DNA of 36,818 nt. Source: an uncultured Bacteroidota bacterium (GTDB lineage Bacteria > Bacteroidota > Bacteroidia > Flavobacteriales > Flavobacteriaceae). The notes beneath the pieces are model-generated. The model worked only from the letters and a program-made list of their open reading frames with translations, was not told the DNA's origin and made no database searches. Shown here in pieces: positions 26,624 to 35,861 of the stretch. The translations under genes were made by a program, and so were the position numbers. Positions within the stretch are counted from its first letter, which is position 1. The number at the start of each line of letters is the position of its first letter. The DNA lies in the NCBI GenBank assembly GCA_902509675.1, contig CABWYN010000012.1:1-36818 (forward strand). Reading direction: 5' to 3'.

Positions 26624-27611
26624 TTATCCAATCTTTAGCTCGCATTTTGATATCAGGCATTCTTAACTCGTCATTATTTCCACCACAAATTAAACAAACG
26701 ACATTCTTATTGAAAATCTCATTTTTGAATTGCCTCAAAGCAGCTGTCGACATTGCTCCAGCTGGTTCAGCGGTAATTCCCTCGATTTTTTTTAAGTCTA
26801 AAATAGATTTACAAATTTCACCTTCGTCAACTAATACAACTTCATCCAAATAGTCTTTGCAAAAATTGAAACTATAAGTACCAACTTTTTTCACTGCAGC
26901 TCCATCAACAAAGCCATTAATTTTTTCTAAAGTTACCAACTGATTTTGTTGAATTGATTTTAACATTGAAGGGGCACCCAAAGGTTCAATTCCAATTATT
27001 TTGGTTTGAGGGCTAAGCTGTTTAAATACATTAATTGCCCCAGAAATCAATCCGCCTCCTCCGATTGGGACAAAAAGATAATCAATCATTTCATCATAAT
27101 GATTTAATATTTCCAAGAAAACAGTTGCTTGACCTTCGATCACCTTTAAATCATCAAAAGGATGAATAAAGGTCTTGTTATTAATTTCACAATCTTTTTT
27201 TGCTTCATGATAAGCTTGTGAAAAATTTTCCCCAATTAATACGATCTCTACATTTTTCTTTCCGAACTTTTTTACCTGATTAATCTTTTGATTTGGAGTC
27301 GTGACTGGCATAAAAACCTTCCCTTTATAACCTAACATCTCACAACTTACTGCAAATCCTTGGGCGTGGTTACCGGCACTAGCACAGACAATTCCATTCT
27401 TAACCTCATCTGCACGTAAACTTATTATTTTATTGTAAGCACCTCTTATTTTAAACGACCTTACTTTTTGTAAATCTTCTCTTTTAAAAAAAATATTAGA
27501 ACGATATATTGCTGAGTAGCTCTTTACTTTTTCAAAAGCTGAGTTAATTACAACACCCGAAAGATTTTGGCTTGCATTTTGTATTTTCTCTAACGCAATA
27601 AGTTTATTCAC
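26604..27611 (-). CDS. ilvA: Threonine ammonia-lyase, catalytic domain only
   Basis: PLP enzyme that deaminates threonine to 2-oxobutanoate, the first step to isoleucine. The 335 residues hold a complete catalytic domain: PLP Lys54 in SFKIRGAYNK (52-61), SAGNHAQG, PVTTPNQKI, IPIGGGG-type phosphate loop (VPIGGGGLISG), and ICGGNND near the end. The ACT-like regulatory domain found in the roughly 400-420 residue IlvA of many flavobacteria is absent; the protein ends soon after the catalytic core (KMRAKDWITNNPDL). It is last in the ilv operon, overlapping ilvC by one base, which supports a biosynthetic rather than catabolic role. The 3' end runs into the convergent glycosyltransferase gene. Confidence 0.93.
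   Translation of the reverse strand: MNKLIALEKIQNASQNLSGVVINSAFEKVKSYSAIYRSNIFFKREDLQKVRSFKIRGAYNKIISLRADEVKNGIVCASAGNHAQGFAVSCEMLGYKGKVFMPVTTPNQKINQVKKFGKKNVEIVLIGENFSQAYHEAKKDCEINNKTFIHPFDDLKVIEGQATVFLEILNHYDEMIDYLFVPIGGGGLISGAINVFKQLSPQTKIIGIEPLGAPSMLKSIQQNQLVTLEKINGFVDGAAVKKVGTYSFNFCKDYLDEVVLVDEGEICKSILDLKKIEGITAEPAGAMSTAALRQFKNEIFNKNVVCLICGGNNDELRMPDIKMRAKDWITNNPDL
26605..26637. terminator. Bulged hairpin between convergent GT90 gene and ilvA
   Basis: TAAAGAT-C-TGGAT (26605-26617) pairs with ATCCA-ATCTTTA (26626-26637), twelve base pairs with one bulged C and an 8-base loop. It contains both genes' stop codons. No T-run follows on either strand, so intrinsic termination would be weak; the hairpin may serve as a bidirectional 3' end stabiliser. 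Structure is visible; role is inferred. Confidence 0.4.
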
Positions 27612-29080
27612 TAAAATAAATTTTTCATCGCAGTCATAGATTTTCTTAATTCTAAGCCAATCTTTTCCACTGGATGATTATTTATCTCAAAGTTAATTTT
27701 TTTAAGTAACTCATCGTCAATTTGATGAGATTTATTACTTCCCTTTGCTAATAATGAATGATCCAAACATTCAATAAAATCATATAATAATGGTTTTGCT
27801 TTGTTGGCAAATAAATAACATCCATACTCTGCAGTATCAGAAATTATACTATTCATCTCGTAAAGTTTTTTTCTTGCAACTAAATTAGCAATAAGAGGAA
27901 GTTCATGTAAAGATTCGTAATAGGCAGATTCATCTTTTATGCCTGCTGAAACCATAGTTTCAAATGCTAATTCAACACCTGACTTTATGAAGGCTATCAT
28001 AACGATTCCATTTTCAAAATATTCTGAATTAGAAATTTCATTAGAAGATGAAGGTGTTTTTTCAAAATTGGTGTTTCCGGTTTCTTCTCTCCAGTTTAAT
28101 AACTTAATATCATCATTATTCCAATCCTTCATCATTCCAGTAGAGAACTCACCAGAAATTATATCATCCATATGTTTTTCAAACAAAGGCGTCATAATTG
28201 ATTTCAATTTATCAGAAAGTTCACAAGCTTTAATTTTTGATGGTTCAGATAATTGATCCATCATTTTTGTTATTCCTCCGTGTTTTAGGGATTCGGTTAT
28301 CACTTCCCAACCATTTTGAAGAATCTTTGAGGTATAATTTTTATCAATACCGGCTAAAACCATCTTATCAAATAATAAAATTGAAGCCGTTTGAAGAACG
28401 CCACATAAAATAGTTTGTTCACCCATTAAATCACTTTTAACTTCAGCTACAAAAGAAGATTCTAAAACACCTGCTCTATGTGAACCCAAAGAAAAAGCAT
28501 AAGCCTTTGCTAATTCTAATCCGATCCCGTGAGTATCATTTGCACTGTGTACTGCAATTAATGTAGGAACTCCAAAACCTCTTTTAAATTCTTCTCTGAC
28601 CTCTGTTCCAGGACATTTTGGAGCCACCATAATAACGGTGATATCTTCTCTTATTTTAACTCCCTCCTCAACAATATTAAATCCATGAGAATATGACAAA
28701 ACTGAATTTTGTTTCATCAATGGCATTACTGCTTGTACTACATTAGTATGGTTCTTATCTGGTGTTAGATTAATGACTACGTCTGCAGAAGGAATTAACT
28801 CTTCAAACGTACCAACATTAAATCCGTTAGAGCTAGCATTAATATAAGACTGTCTTTTGGATGCAATAGATGAATCTCTTAATGCGTATGAAATATCCAA
28901 GTCTGAATCCCTCATGTTTAAACCTTGATTTAAACCTTGAGCTCCACAACCGATTATTACAATTTTTTTATTCAAGAGAATAGAGTTTTTATTACTAAAC
29001 TCATCTAAATTCATAAATCGGCACATGGATAACTGATCAGTTTTCTCTGATTCAGTCAATGAATTAAAATAATTATTCAT
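27611..29080 (-). CDS. ilvC: Ketol-acid reductoisomerase, class II (long form)
   Basis: Isomerises and reduces acetolactate or acetohydroxybutyrate with NADPH to the dihydroxy acids of valine and isoleucine synthesis. The 489 residues match the long E. coli-like class, with two helical C-terminal domains. The Rossmann motif is [18 protein letters not shown] (about 42-59), the catalytic region includes [15 protein letters not shown], and [15 protein letters not shown] holds metal-binding residues. It overlaps ilvN by 8 bases and ilvA by one, so the five ilv genes form one transcript. No frameshift or truncation is seen. Confidence 0.98.
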   Translation of the reverse strand: MNNYFNSLTESEKTDQLSMCRFMNLDEFSNKNSILLNKKIVIIGCGAQGLNQGLNMRDSDLDISYALRDSSIASKRQSYINASSNGFNVGTFEELIPSADVVINLTPDKNHTNVVQAVMPLMKQNSVLSYSHGFNIVEEGVKIREDITVIMVAPKCPGTEVREEFKRGFGVPTLIAVHSANDTHGIGLELAKAYAFSLGSHRAGVLESSFVAEVKSDLMGEQTILCGVLQTASILLFDKMVLAGIDKNYTSKILQNGWEVITESLKHGGITKMMDQLSEPSKIKACELSDKLKSIMTPLFEKHMDDIISGEFSTGMMKDWNNDDIKLLNWREETGNTNFEKTPSSSNEISNSEYFENGIVMIAFIKSGVELAFETMVSAGIKDESAYYESLHELPLIANLVARKKLYEMNSIISDTAEYGCYLFANKAKPLLYDFIECLDHSLLAKGSNKSHQIDDELLKKINFEINNHPVEKIGLELRKSMTAMKNLF

Positions 29081-29615
29081 TTTTATTTTTTTTAAAATCG
29101 GTTAATATTTCAGAAATCATTAGTGGAGCCTTAGTAACTGCTATTCGAGCAGATCTTACGAATTGTAAAATTCCATATTCACTTAGTTTATTGTAAAGCT
29201 CATCTAACTCGTATGTCCTTCCAGACTTTTCTATTACAAAAAACTCAGGGGTTACAGTAACGATTACTGAATTACTTTCCTTGATGATATTTTGAATTTT
29301 TCTGTCATCAAAAAGTAATGATGATTTTATTTTAAAAAGACAAGATTCTTGATAAATCGTTTCCTCATCCGTGTGATAATATGATTTTATTACTTCAACC
29401 TGTCTATTAATCTGACCAACAATTTTCATAATCTGAGTTTCATTGGTAATAACCAAAATTGTCCATCTCTGAACACTTTCAATTTCTGTCATAGATGAAT
29501 TAAAACTTTCAATGTTAAGATGTCTTCTTTGAAAAATTGCAGAAATTCTATTCAATAATCCAACGCTATTTTCGGTGTATATCGAAACTGTGTATTTATT
29601 TTCTTTTTTCATCAT
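29073..29615 (-). CDS. ilvN: Acetolactate synthase small (regulatory) subunit
   Basis: Regulatory subunit that activates IlvB and usually confers valine feedback inhibition. Of 180 residues, an N-terminal ACT domain (about 7-78; [24 protein letters not shown], then NIESF) is followed by the C-terminal AHAS small-subunit domain, in which [29 protein letters not shown] is recognisable. Size lies between E. coli IlvN and typical IlvH (about 165). Two adjacent ATG codons (29615 and 29612) are possible starts. It is 4 bases downstream of ilvB and overlaps ilvC by 8. Some genomes would name it ilvH. Confidence 0.95.
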   Translation of the reverse strand: MMKKENKYTVSIYTENSVGLLNRISAIFQRRHLNIESFNSSMTEIESVQRWTILVITNETQIMKIVGQINRQVEVIKSYYHTDEETIYQESCLFKIKSSLLFDDRKIQNIIKESNSVIVTVTPEFFVIEKSGRTYELDELYNKLSEYGILQFVRSARIAVTKAPLMISEILTDFKKNKNE

Positions 29616-29619
29616 AATT

Positions 29620-31308
29620 TTAATCTAATCTGATTTCTGAAACTGAACAACCCGTAGGTATCATTGGAAATACATTGCCTTCTTTTTCAACTACAACTTC
29701 TAAAAAGTAAGGCTCCTTAGATTTAATCATTTCTTCAACTGCCTGTGCTAAATATTTACGTTCTGAAACTCTTTTTGCCTTGAGATAATATCCTTCTGCT
29801 ATTTTTACAAAATCTGGATTTACCATTTCTGTTGATGCGTATCTTTTATCAAAAAACATTTGTTGCCATTGCCTTACCATTCCTAAAAAATCATTGTTTA
29901 ATACAACAATTTTTACAGCAGCTTTTGTCTGAAAAACAGTGCCAAGCTCTTGAATAGTCATTTGGTAACCACCATCTCCAATGACAGCAACAACTTCTCT
30001 TTCTGGGGAAGCCATTTTAGCACCAATTGCTGCGGGTAAAGCAAATCCCATTGTTCCTAGTCCACCAGACGTAATATTACTTTTTGATTTATTAAAAGTT
30101 GCATATCTACATGCTACCATCTGATGCTGACCTACATCAGAGACTATTGCTGCGTCTCCATTTGTTTGAAGGTTAATTTCTTTGATCACTTCACCCATGG
30201 TCAAGCCTTTTTTAGATGGATTTAATTCGTTATGAATCACTTTATTATATTCAATTTCATAAAGCTTTTTAAATTTATCAAGCCAATTTTTGTGAGATTT
30301 TTTAGTGATTAGTGGTGTTATTTTAGAAAGGGTTTGTTTAGCATCACCAAGTACCGCAATATCAACTTCAATATTCTTATTAATCTCGGCGGGATCAATC
30401 TCAAAATGAATAATTCTAGCTTGCTTTGCATATCTAGTAATGTCTCCAGTTACTCTATCATCGAATCTCATACCAATAGCTATGAGTACATCACATTCAT
30501 TGGTTAAAATATTGGGTGCATAATTACCATGCATACCGAGCATACCAACATTTAAGGGGTGAGATGTAGGGATAGCTGATGCACCTAATATTGTCCATGC
30601 AGCTGGAATTCCTGACTTCTCAATAAGTTCTTTAAACTCATTTTCTGCATTTCCTAAAATAACTCCTTGACCCCAAACTATAAATGGTTTTTTAGCATTA
30701 TTAATTAGCTCAGCTGCCTCTTGAATTTTATCCATTTCAATCACGGGGGTTGGATTATAACTTCTTATTCCGTTAATCTTTTTGTAGGAAAAATTAAATT
30801 CTTCAAATTGAGCGTCTTTAGTAATATCAATTAAGACAGGTCCTGGTCTTCCACTTTTAGCTATATAAAAAGCTTTTGCGAGAATTTCGGGGATTTCTGA
30901 AGCTTTGGTTATTTGATAATTCCATTTTGTTATGGGAGTGGAGATACCAATAATATCCGTTTCTTGAAAAGCATCACTCCCAAGTAAATGTGAACTTACC
31001 TGGCCTGTGATACAAACCATTGGAGTTGAATCAATTTGAGCATCAGCTATACCAGTTACTAGGTTTGTTGCACCAGGGCCAGACGTCGCAATTGCTACTC
31101 CAACTCTTCCTGAAATTCTAGCAAATCCCTGTGCTGAATGAGTTGCGCCTTGTTCATGTCTGGTAAGAACATGATGTATTTTATCTTGATACTTATATAA
31201 TTCGTCGTAGACAGGCATTATTGCTCCACCTGGATAACCATAGATTATATCAACACCTTCTTCTAAAAGACATTTTATTACAGCTTCGCTACCTGAAATT
31301 TTAGACAT
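29620..31308 (-). CDS. ilvB: Acetolactate synthase large (catalytic) subunit
   Basis: ThDP- and FAD-dependent enzyme joining pyruvate to pyruvate or 2-oxobutanoate. The 562-residue length is standard. The N-terminal Pyr domain has the catalytic Glu52 in LTRHEQGATHSAQGFAR; the middle domain contains GMLGMHGNYAPN; the C-terminal PP domain carries the ThDP-binding GDGGYQMTIQEL...VLNNDFLGMVRQWQ. The C-terminus has IPTGCSVSEI. It is 8 bases downstream of ilvD and 4 upstream of ilvN, in the ilvD-B-N-C-A order seen in many flavobacteria. Confidence 0.98.
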   Translation of the reverse strand: MSKISGSEAVIKCLLEEGVDIIYGYPGGAIMPVYDELYKYQDKIHHVLTRHEQGATHSAQGFARISGRVGVAIATSGPGATNLVTGIADAQIDSTPMVCITGQVSSHLLGSDAFQETDIIGISTPITKWNYQITKASEIPEILAKAFYIAKSGRPGPVLIDITKDAQFEEFNFSYKKINGIRSYNPTPVIEMDKIQEAAELINNAKKPFIVWGQGVILGNAENEFKELIEKSGIPAAWTILGASAIPTSHPLNVGMLGMHGNYAPNILTNECDVLIAIGMRFDDRVTGDITRYAKQARIIHFEIDPAEINKNIEVDIAVLGDAKQTLSKITPLITKKSHKNWLDKFKKLYEIEYNKVIHNELNPSKKGLTMGEVIKEINLQTNGDAAIVSDVGQHQMVACRYATFNKSKSNITSGGLGTMGFALPAAIGAKMASPEREVVAVIGDGGYQMTIQELGTVFQTKAAVKIVVLNNDFLGMVRQWQQMFFDKRYASTEMVNPDFVKIAEGYYLKAKRVSERKYLAQAVEEMIKSKEPYFLEVVVEKEGNVFPMIPTGCSVSEIRLD

Positions 31309-31316
31309 AATATTTT

Positions 31317-32999
31317 TTAATTAAATTCATCAGTTACACACCCTTTTGACGCAGAAGAAACTATGTTCGCATACTTAAAGAGAGAACCATTACTCACCTT
31401 GATCTTTGGTTGAGACCAATTGTTTTTTCTGTCAATTATTTCCTGGTCAGTGAGATTAACATTAATCTTATTTTCACTTGCATCAATTGAAATCTCATCT
31501 CCGTTTTTAATCAGTGCGATTGCTCCTCCAACCTGAGCCTCTGGGGTAATATGGCCAACTACAAATCCGTGAGTTCCACCTGAAAATCTTCCGTCTGTGA
31601 TCAAAGCAACTTCATTACCCAATCCAGCCCCTATGATGGCTGCTGTAGGTTTTAACATTTCGGGCATGCCTGGGCCTCCTTTGGGCCCAACATATCTTAT
31701 AACAACAACATCCCCCGCTTCAACAATACCATTTTTAATACCACTATTAGCATCTTCCTCAGAGTCAAAAACTTTCGCTTTTCCAGTAAATTTAAGCCCT
31801 TCTTTTCCTGTAATCTTTGCAACACTCCCTTCACTGGCAAGGTTCCCATATAATATTTGAATATGACCCGTTTGTTTAATTGGACTTTCAAAAGATCTTA
31901 TAACGTCTTGATTAAATGTTAAAGGCTCTATATTTTGAAGATTTTCCCTTATAGACTTTCCAGTAACTGTTAAACACTCGCCATGTAAATAATCATTATC
32001 TAACAAATATTTTAAAACTCTTGGAATGCCACCAATCTCATGTAAATCTTCCATCAAATATTTACCACTAGGTTTTAAATTAGCAATAAATGGTGTTTTG
32101 TCACTTATTCTTTGAAAATCATCTAAAGAAAAATCTATTTTAGCAGCTCTTGCAATTGCTAAGAAATGTAAAACAGCATTTGTTGAGCCTCCTAATGCAA
32201 CTACAGTTGTAATAGCATTTTCAATTGATTTTTTACTTATAATATCAAGAGGCTTAATATCATTTTCAATCAATAACTTAACTGCTTTACCAGCCTCATT
32301 TGAAATATTTTTTCTCTGGTCATTATTCGCTGGTACAGACGAAGAATACGGCATTGACATACCTAGAGCTTCTATCGCCGAAGCCATCGTATTAGCGGTA
32401 TACATTCCTCCGCAAGCACCAGATCCTGGACACGATTTTTTTATAATACTTCTGTATTCTTTATTATCAATTTTTCCAGAAACGTTGCCACCCCAAGCTT
32501 CAAATGCTGAAACAATATCTAGTTTTTTATTTTTATGGCACCCTGAATCAATGGTTCCTCCATATAATAAGATTGAAGGTCTATTTAAACGAATCATACC
32601 CATTAATGCACCAGGCATATTTTTGTCGCATCCTACAACTGTAATTAATCCGTCATAGCTCATTGCTTGAACTACGGTTTCTACAGAATCAGCAATTATG
32701 TCTCTAGAAGGTAAAGAATATCTCATGCCAGGCGTCCCCATTGAAATTCCATCGCTAACACCAATCGTATTAAATATTAAACCGACATAATCGATTGACT
32801 CAACTCCACTCTTTACATCTAAAGCTAACTTATTTAGATGCATATTACAAGGGTTTCCTTCGTAACCGGTACTTGCAATTCCTATGAGTGGCTTTTCAAA
32901 ATCTTCGTCTGAAAAACCTATAGCATAAAGCATAGCTTGAGCAGCAGGTTGTGAATCATCTTGAGTAATTACACGACTATATTTATTTAATTTTTTCAT
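31317..32999 (-). CDS. ilvD: Dihydroxy-acid dehydratase
   Basis: Fe-S enzyme that dehydrates the dihydroxy acids to the keto acids of valine and isoleucine. I choose the ATG at 32999 (560 residues, [10 protein letters not shown]); a TTG nine bases upstream (33008) is in frame, but it lies one base after a T8 tract and adds nothing conserved. The three cluster cysteines are Cys51 (NPCNMH), Cys124 (VVGCDKN) and Cys196 (SGACGGMY); [15 protein letters not shown] near the C-terminus is also typical. It is the first gene of ilvDBNCA. A strong hairpin plus T8 immediately precedes the start, so there is no room for a promoter between hairpin and gene. Confidence 0.97.
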   Translation of the reverse strand: MKKLNKYSRVITQDDSQPAAQAMLYAIGFSDEDFEKPLIGIASTGYEGNPCNMHLNKLALDVKSGVESIDYVGLIFNTIGVSDGISMGTPGMRYSLPSRDIIADSVETVVQAMSYDGLITVVGCDKNMPGALMGMIRLNRPSILLYGGTIDSGCHKNKKLDIVSAFEAWGGNVSGKIDNKEYRSIIKKSCPGSGACGGMYTANTMASAIEALGMSMPYSSSVPANNDQRKNISNEAGKAVKLLIENDIKPLDIISKKSIENAITTVVALGGSTNAVLHFLAIARAAKIDFSLDDFQRISDKTPFIANLKPSGKYLMEDLHEIGGIPRVLKYLLDNDYLHGECLTVTGKSIRENLQNIEPLTFNQDVIRSFESPIKQTGHIQILYGNLASEGSVAKITGKEGLKFTGKAKVFDSEEDANSGIKNGIVEAGDVVVIRYVGPKGGPGMPEMLKPTAAIIGAGLGNEVALITDGRFSGGTHGFVVGHITPEAQVGGAIALIKNGDEISIDASENKINVNLTDQEIIDRKNNWSQPKIKVSNGSLFKYANIVSSASKGCVTDEFN

Positions 33000-33009
33000 T
33001 TTTAGCAAT

Positions 33010-33060
33010 AAAAAAAAGTAAATTATCTCCTAAAGAAATCTATCTGGAAATAATTTACTT
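33010..33060 (-). terminator. Strong hairpin with T8 directly in front of ilvD
   Basis: On the minus strand AAGTAAATTATTTCC (33060-33046) pairs with GGAGATAATTTACTT (33030-33016): 15 bp with one G-U pair, a 15-base loop, and T8 (33017-33010). The T-run ends ten bases before the ilvD ATG. It may terminate transcription from the upstream receptor gene, attenuate ilvDBNCA, or both. No ATG-initiated leader peptide lies between the receptor stop (33110) and the hairpin. A TAGATTTC box in the loop is one base off the -7 consensus and could start transcripts that lack the 5' arm. Confidence 0.75.
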
Positions 33061-33109
33061 TATAAAGAAAAACTTTTTCTTCAATTAAAAAAAGTATTCT
33101 TAAAAAAAT

Positions 33110-35860
33110 TTACAAGGAGTATATTAGTCTCAATGTTATAAATCGAGGCTGTATAAAATATTCAGTGGTACTTACAGAAATATTGGAAACATTAGATTGA
33201 CTTTGGGATTTTGTATCCAGAAGATTTGAAGCTTTGATTTGAAATTCCCATTTACTATCCTGATCTGCTCTGTAAGATAATGATGCATCAAAAAATTTAT
33301 AATTATTTAAAATAGCATTTTGATCCCTAAATTTAGTCGTTGAATAATTTGTTCTAAAAGTGAATGATTTTAGTATTAAAGCATCTATCTCAACAAAAGG
33401 ACTTTCGGTAAAATATCTTGTCTCTAGAGTTCCGATATTAGTTTCACTAATAGAGTAATTTATACCAGCTTCTATATTAGGAGCATTTTTAAAAAGTGTT
33501 CTTAAAGAACCATTATAACTTTGAGAAAATGTTTCGTTTAAACTTGGCGCTGAAGTATCACGGATAAATTGATTAAACTTTGATAAATTTAAATTAGCAC
33601 CTAAAGTTCCTCTTATTTTTCCATAGGACCTTTGGTACCTGCCAAAAATTGATAAATTTTCATCGGCGAAAGAAGAATTAAATGGATTGCTTGTAGCAAT
33701 AACGCTCTCAAAACTTGTCAAATTCCTTATCTGATCAATTGATTTATTGTAATTAATTCCAGCATAAACATTTGTGTAATTAAATAGATTGAAACTGTAA
33801 TAATTTAAACTTACATTGTGAGAAATCGCATTTTGCAAATCTTGTGTCCCGATAAAAAGAGAATTATAATTATTCAAAACAAGACCTCTAGCAATTTTAG
33901 TTATGTCTGTAAATTGAGTTCTCATAGCATAATTTAATCTTATTGACTCACTATCTTTCAATTGAATTATCATATTAAAATCAGGAAGTAACTTATAAAA
34001 AGATTTTTTATAGTTACTAGCTGAGTCAAAAGATTCGTTCTGTATATTCTCAGAATTATAGGAATGAGCTGTGAAGCCAGGGCTTATAGTAAATTTTCCA
34101 GTCTTGAGTCTGTAATGCACCCCAAAGTATAAATCATTAAATACATAACTAACATCATTGTAATCTAATCCATCATTTACTAACGAAGTCGGATTATATG
34201 TTTCTCCACTTGAATCAGAAAGAAACTGGAATATCTCAGAATCAAATTCTTGCTTGCTATAAATTGTTCCAAATGTTAAGTTGATATCACTTTTTTTATT
34301 TAGAATATTCCAATAATCAAGCTTAGCATCTAATTGATCAGATTTAACCCTTTTATCTTGTGCTATATTATAAAATGGTAATGAGTTATCTAAACCAAGA
34401 CCTAAAGCCGTAGATTGATAATTACTATTATTTTCTAGTAGCGCATTATAAAATGGGTCTTCATCTTTCAATTGATGTTGCGCTTCAAGTGCAAAAATAT
34501 TTTTTTCATTAAGTGTATAATAATAATTTAAATTTTGATTGATGCTAAAGGTTTCTGATTCATCTAACTGATCAATTGAGCCAATAACAGATGATAAATA
34601 ATTCTGATCCTGCGATTCATTAGTTACCCTACCTAAAACCTCATAATCAACCTGATTATTAACATTAGGGTTATATTTTATTGAAAATTTAGCAATTCCT
34701 AACTCACTGGATTGTGCTGTGTTAGTCTGGGTATTTTCATCAGGAATATTTTCGGTCAATCCAACATATTGTGTGCTATTATTTTGTTGAATTTCTGTCT
34801 CACTATTTGTCAAAATTAAAAAAGCCGAATAATCTAATTTCTTAGATGGAGAAAAACTTGAATTAATCGCAATAAACTCAGTATTTATATCCTTAGCTCT
34901 ATTGTTTTGAAGTTGTAAGAAGCTAAGATTATTATTTCCCAAAGAAATATTTGTTCCGCTTTTTCCGCTAGGCCTGTTGAATCCACCTGAAAATTTCCAA
35001 AAATCTCTTCTTGTAAATGCTTGCTCGCCAATATTATTTAAATCTCCTATCACGTTGATGCTATATGTCGGACTATAAAAAAATAGTTTTGGTTGAAAAA
35101 TGTATAAATCCAGATCTTGATTTTGGGTGTAATTTGGTGATTCACCAGATCCCGCTAAAATATCACCAAACCAGAATTTATCTTTACCCTTTTTCAGTTT
35201 AATATTTATTGCAATATTGTCTTGATTATTTTGAACAGAACTTAATTGTCCAACCTCAGAATAATTTTTCAATATCTGAACTTTATCAACAGCATTTGAG
35301 GGTATATTTTTTGATGCAATTTTTGAATCTCCGTCGAAAAAATCTTTTCCCTCAACCATAATTTTGGTAACAGCTTTTCCCTCTACTTCAATTTCCCCAT
35401 CATCGTTAATTTCAACACCTGGTAAATTTTTTAAAACATCCTCTAATTTTCTTTCGGTACCAGTTTTGAAAGAATCAGCATCATACACCAATGTATCACC
35501 GCTAATTACAACTGGCATCTCATAGGTCAATTCAACAGCGTCAAGCTGATTGTTTTGCATAAGAGAAAAGTTTTTAAATATATCTTTTTCTTGGGTTGAA
35601 AGCGTTTGTGAAAAAGTAGACATTCCTATATAACTAACCTGTAAATTATAGATTGTATTTTTTTTAAGCGATAATTTATAATTCCCATTATCATCTGACA
35701 TGGCGAATGTTTCTAAAGAGTTGGATTCAGAATTTATTAGTATAATATTGGCTAGCTCTAGTGGTGTACCAATACTATCTGTTACCTTTCCAGACATTTT
35801 TATCTGTGAAAAAATTATAGAATTTGTAAAAAGAAATAGTAGAAATAAGCTTTTTTTCAT
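33110..35860 (-). CDS. TonB-dependent receptor (outer-membrane beta-barrel family)
   Basis: Outer-membrane protein of 916 residues. A signal peptide (about 1-19, ending IIFSQ) is followed by a CarboxypepD_reg-like beta-sandwich (about 21-105; GKVTDSIGTPLELANI, YKLSLKKNTIYNLQVSYIGM). A plug domain (about 110-225; LEDVLKNLPGVEINDDGEIEVEG, NIAINIKLKKGKDKFWFG) comes next, then a long beta-barrel rich in aromatic and Asn/Ser residues that ends RFITLRLIYSL with the usual hydrophobic terminus. No SusD-like partner is adjacent, so a polysaccharide-uptake system is not indicated. It starts one base after the alkB stop, so the two are almost certainly co-transcribed; a role in hydrocarbon or lipid acquisition is a guess from this. 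Substrate unknown. Confidence 0.9.
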   Translation of the reverse strand: MKKSLFLLFLFTNSIIFSQIKMSGKVTDSIGTPLELANIILINSESNSLETFAMSDDNGNYKLSLKKNTIYNLQVSYIGMSTFSQTLSTQEKDIFKNFSLMQNNQLDAVELTYEMPVVISGDTLVYDADSFKTGTERKLEDVLKNLPGVEINDDGEIEVEGKAVTKIMVEGKDFFDGDSKIASKNIPSNAVDKVQILKNYSEVGQLSSVQNNQDNIAINIKLKKGKDKFWFGDILAGSGESPNYTQNQDLDLYIFQPKLFFYSPTYSINVIGDLNNIGEQAFTRRDFWKFSGGFNRPSGKSGTNISLGNNNLSFLQLQNNRAKDINTEFIAINSSFSPSKKLDYSAFLILTNSETEIQQNNSTQYVGLTENIPDENTQTNTAQSSELGIAKFSIKYNPNVNNQVDYEVLGRVTNESQDQNYLSSVIGSIDQLDESETFSINQNLNYYYTLNEKNIFALEAQHQLKDEDPFYNALLENNSNYQSTALGLGLDNSLPFYNIAQDKRVKSDQLDAKLDYWNILNKKSDINLTFGTIYSKQEFDSEIFQFLSDSSGETYNPTSLVNDGLDYNDVSYVFNDLYFGVHYRLKTGKFTISPGFTAHSYNSENIQNESFDSASNYKKSFYKLLPDFNMIIQLKDSESIRLNYAMRTQFTDITKIARGLVLNNYNSLFIGTQDLQNAISHNVSLNYYSFNLFNYTNVYAGINYNKSIDQIRNLTSFESVIATSNPFNSSFADENLSIFGRYQRSYGKIRGTLGANLNLSKFNQFIRDTSAPSLNETFSQSYNGSLRTLFKNAPNIEAGINYSISETNIGTLETRYFTESPFVEIDALILKSFTFRTNYSTTKFRDQNAILNNYKFFDASLSYRADQDSKWEFQIKASNLLDTKSQSQSNVSNISVSTTEYFIQPRFITLRLIYSL

Positions 35861-35861
35861 T

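Noticed and set aside
33000-33008. TTG start for ilvD giving three extra N-terminal residues
   Set aside because: It lies one base after the T8 of the hairpin, and the ATG at 32999 gives a normal family N-terminus.
33073-33093. AAGAAAAAGTTTTTCTT inverted repeat after the second receptor
   Set aside because: A/T homopolymer pairing with almost no loop; expected by chance in this composition.
33061-33109. Leu/Ile/Val leader peptide before ilvD
   Set aside because: No ATG in the interval and no run of branched-chain codons; the Ile/Leu codons just upstream belong to the receptor barrel's last strand.
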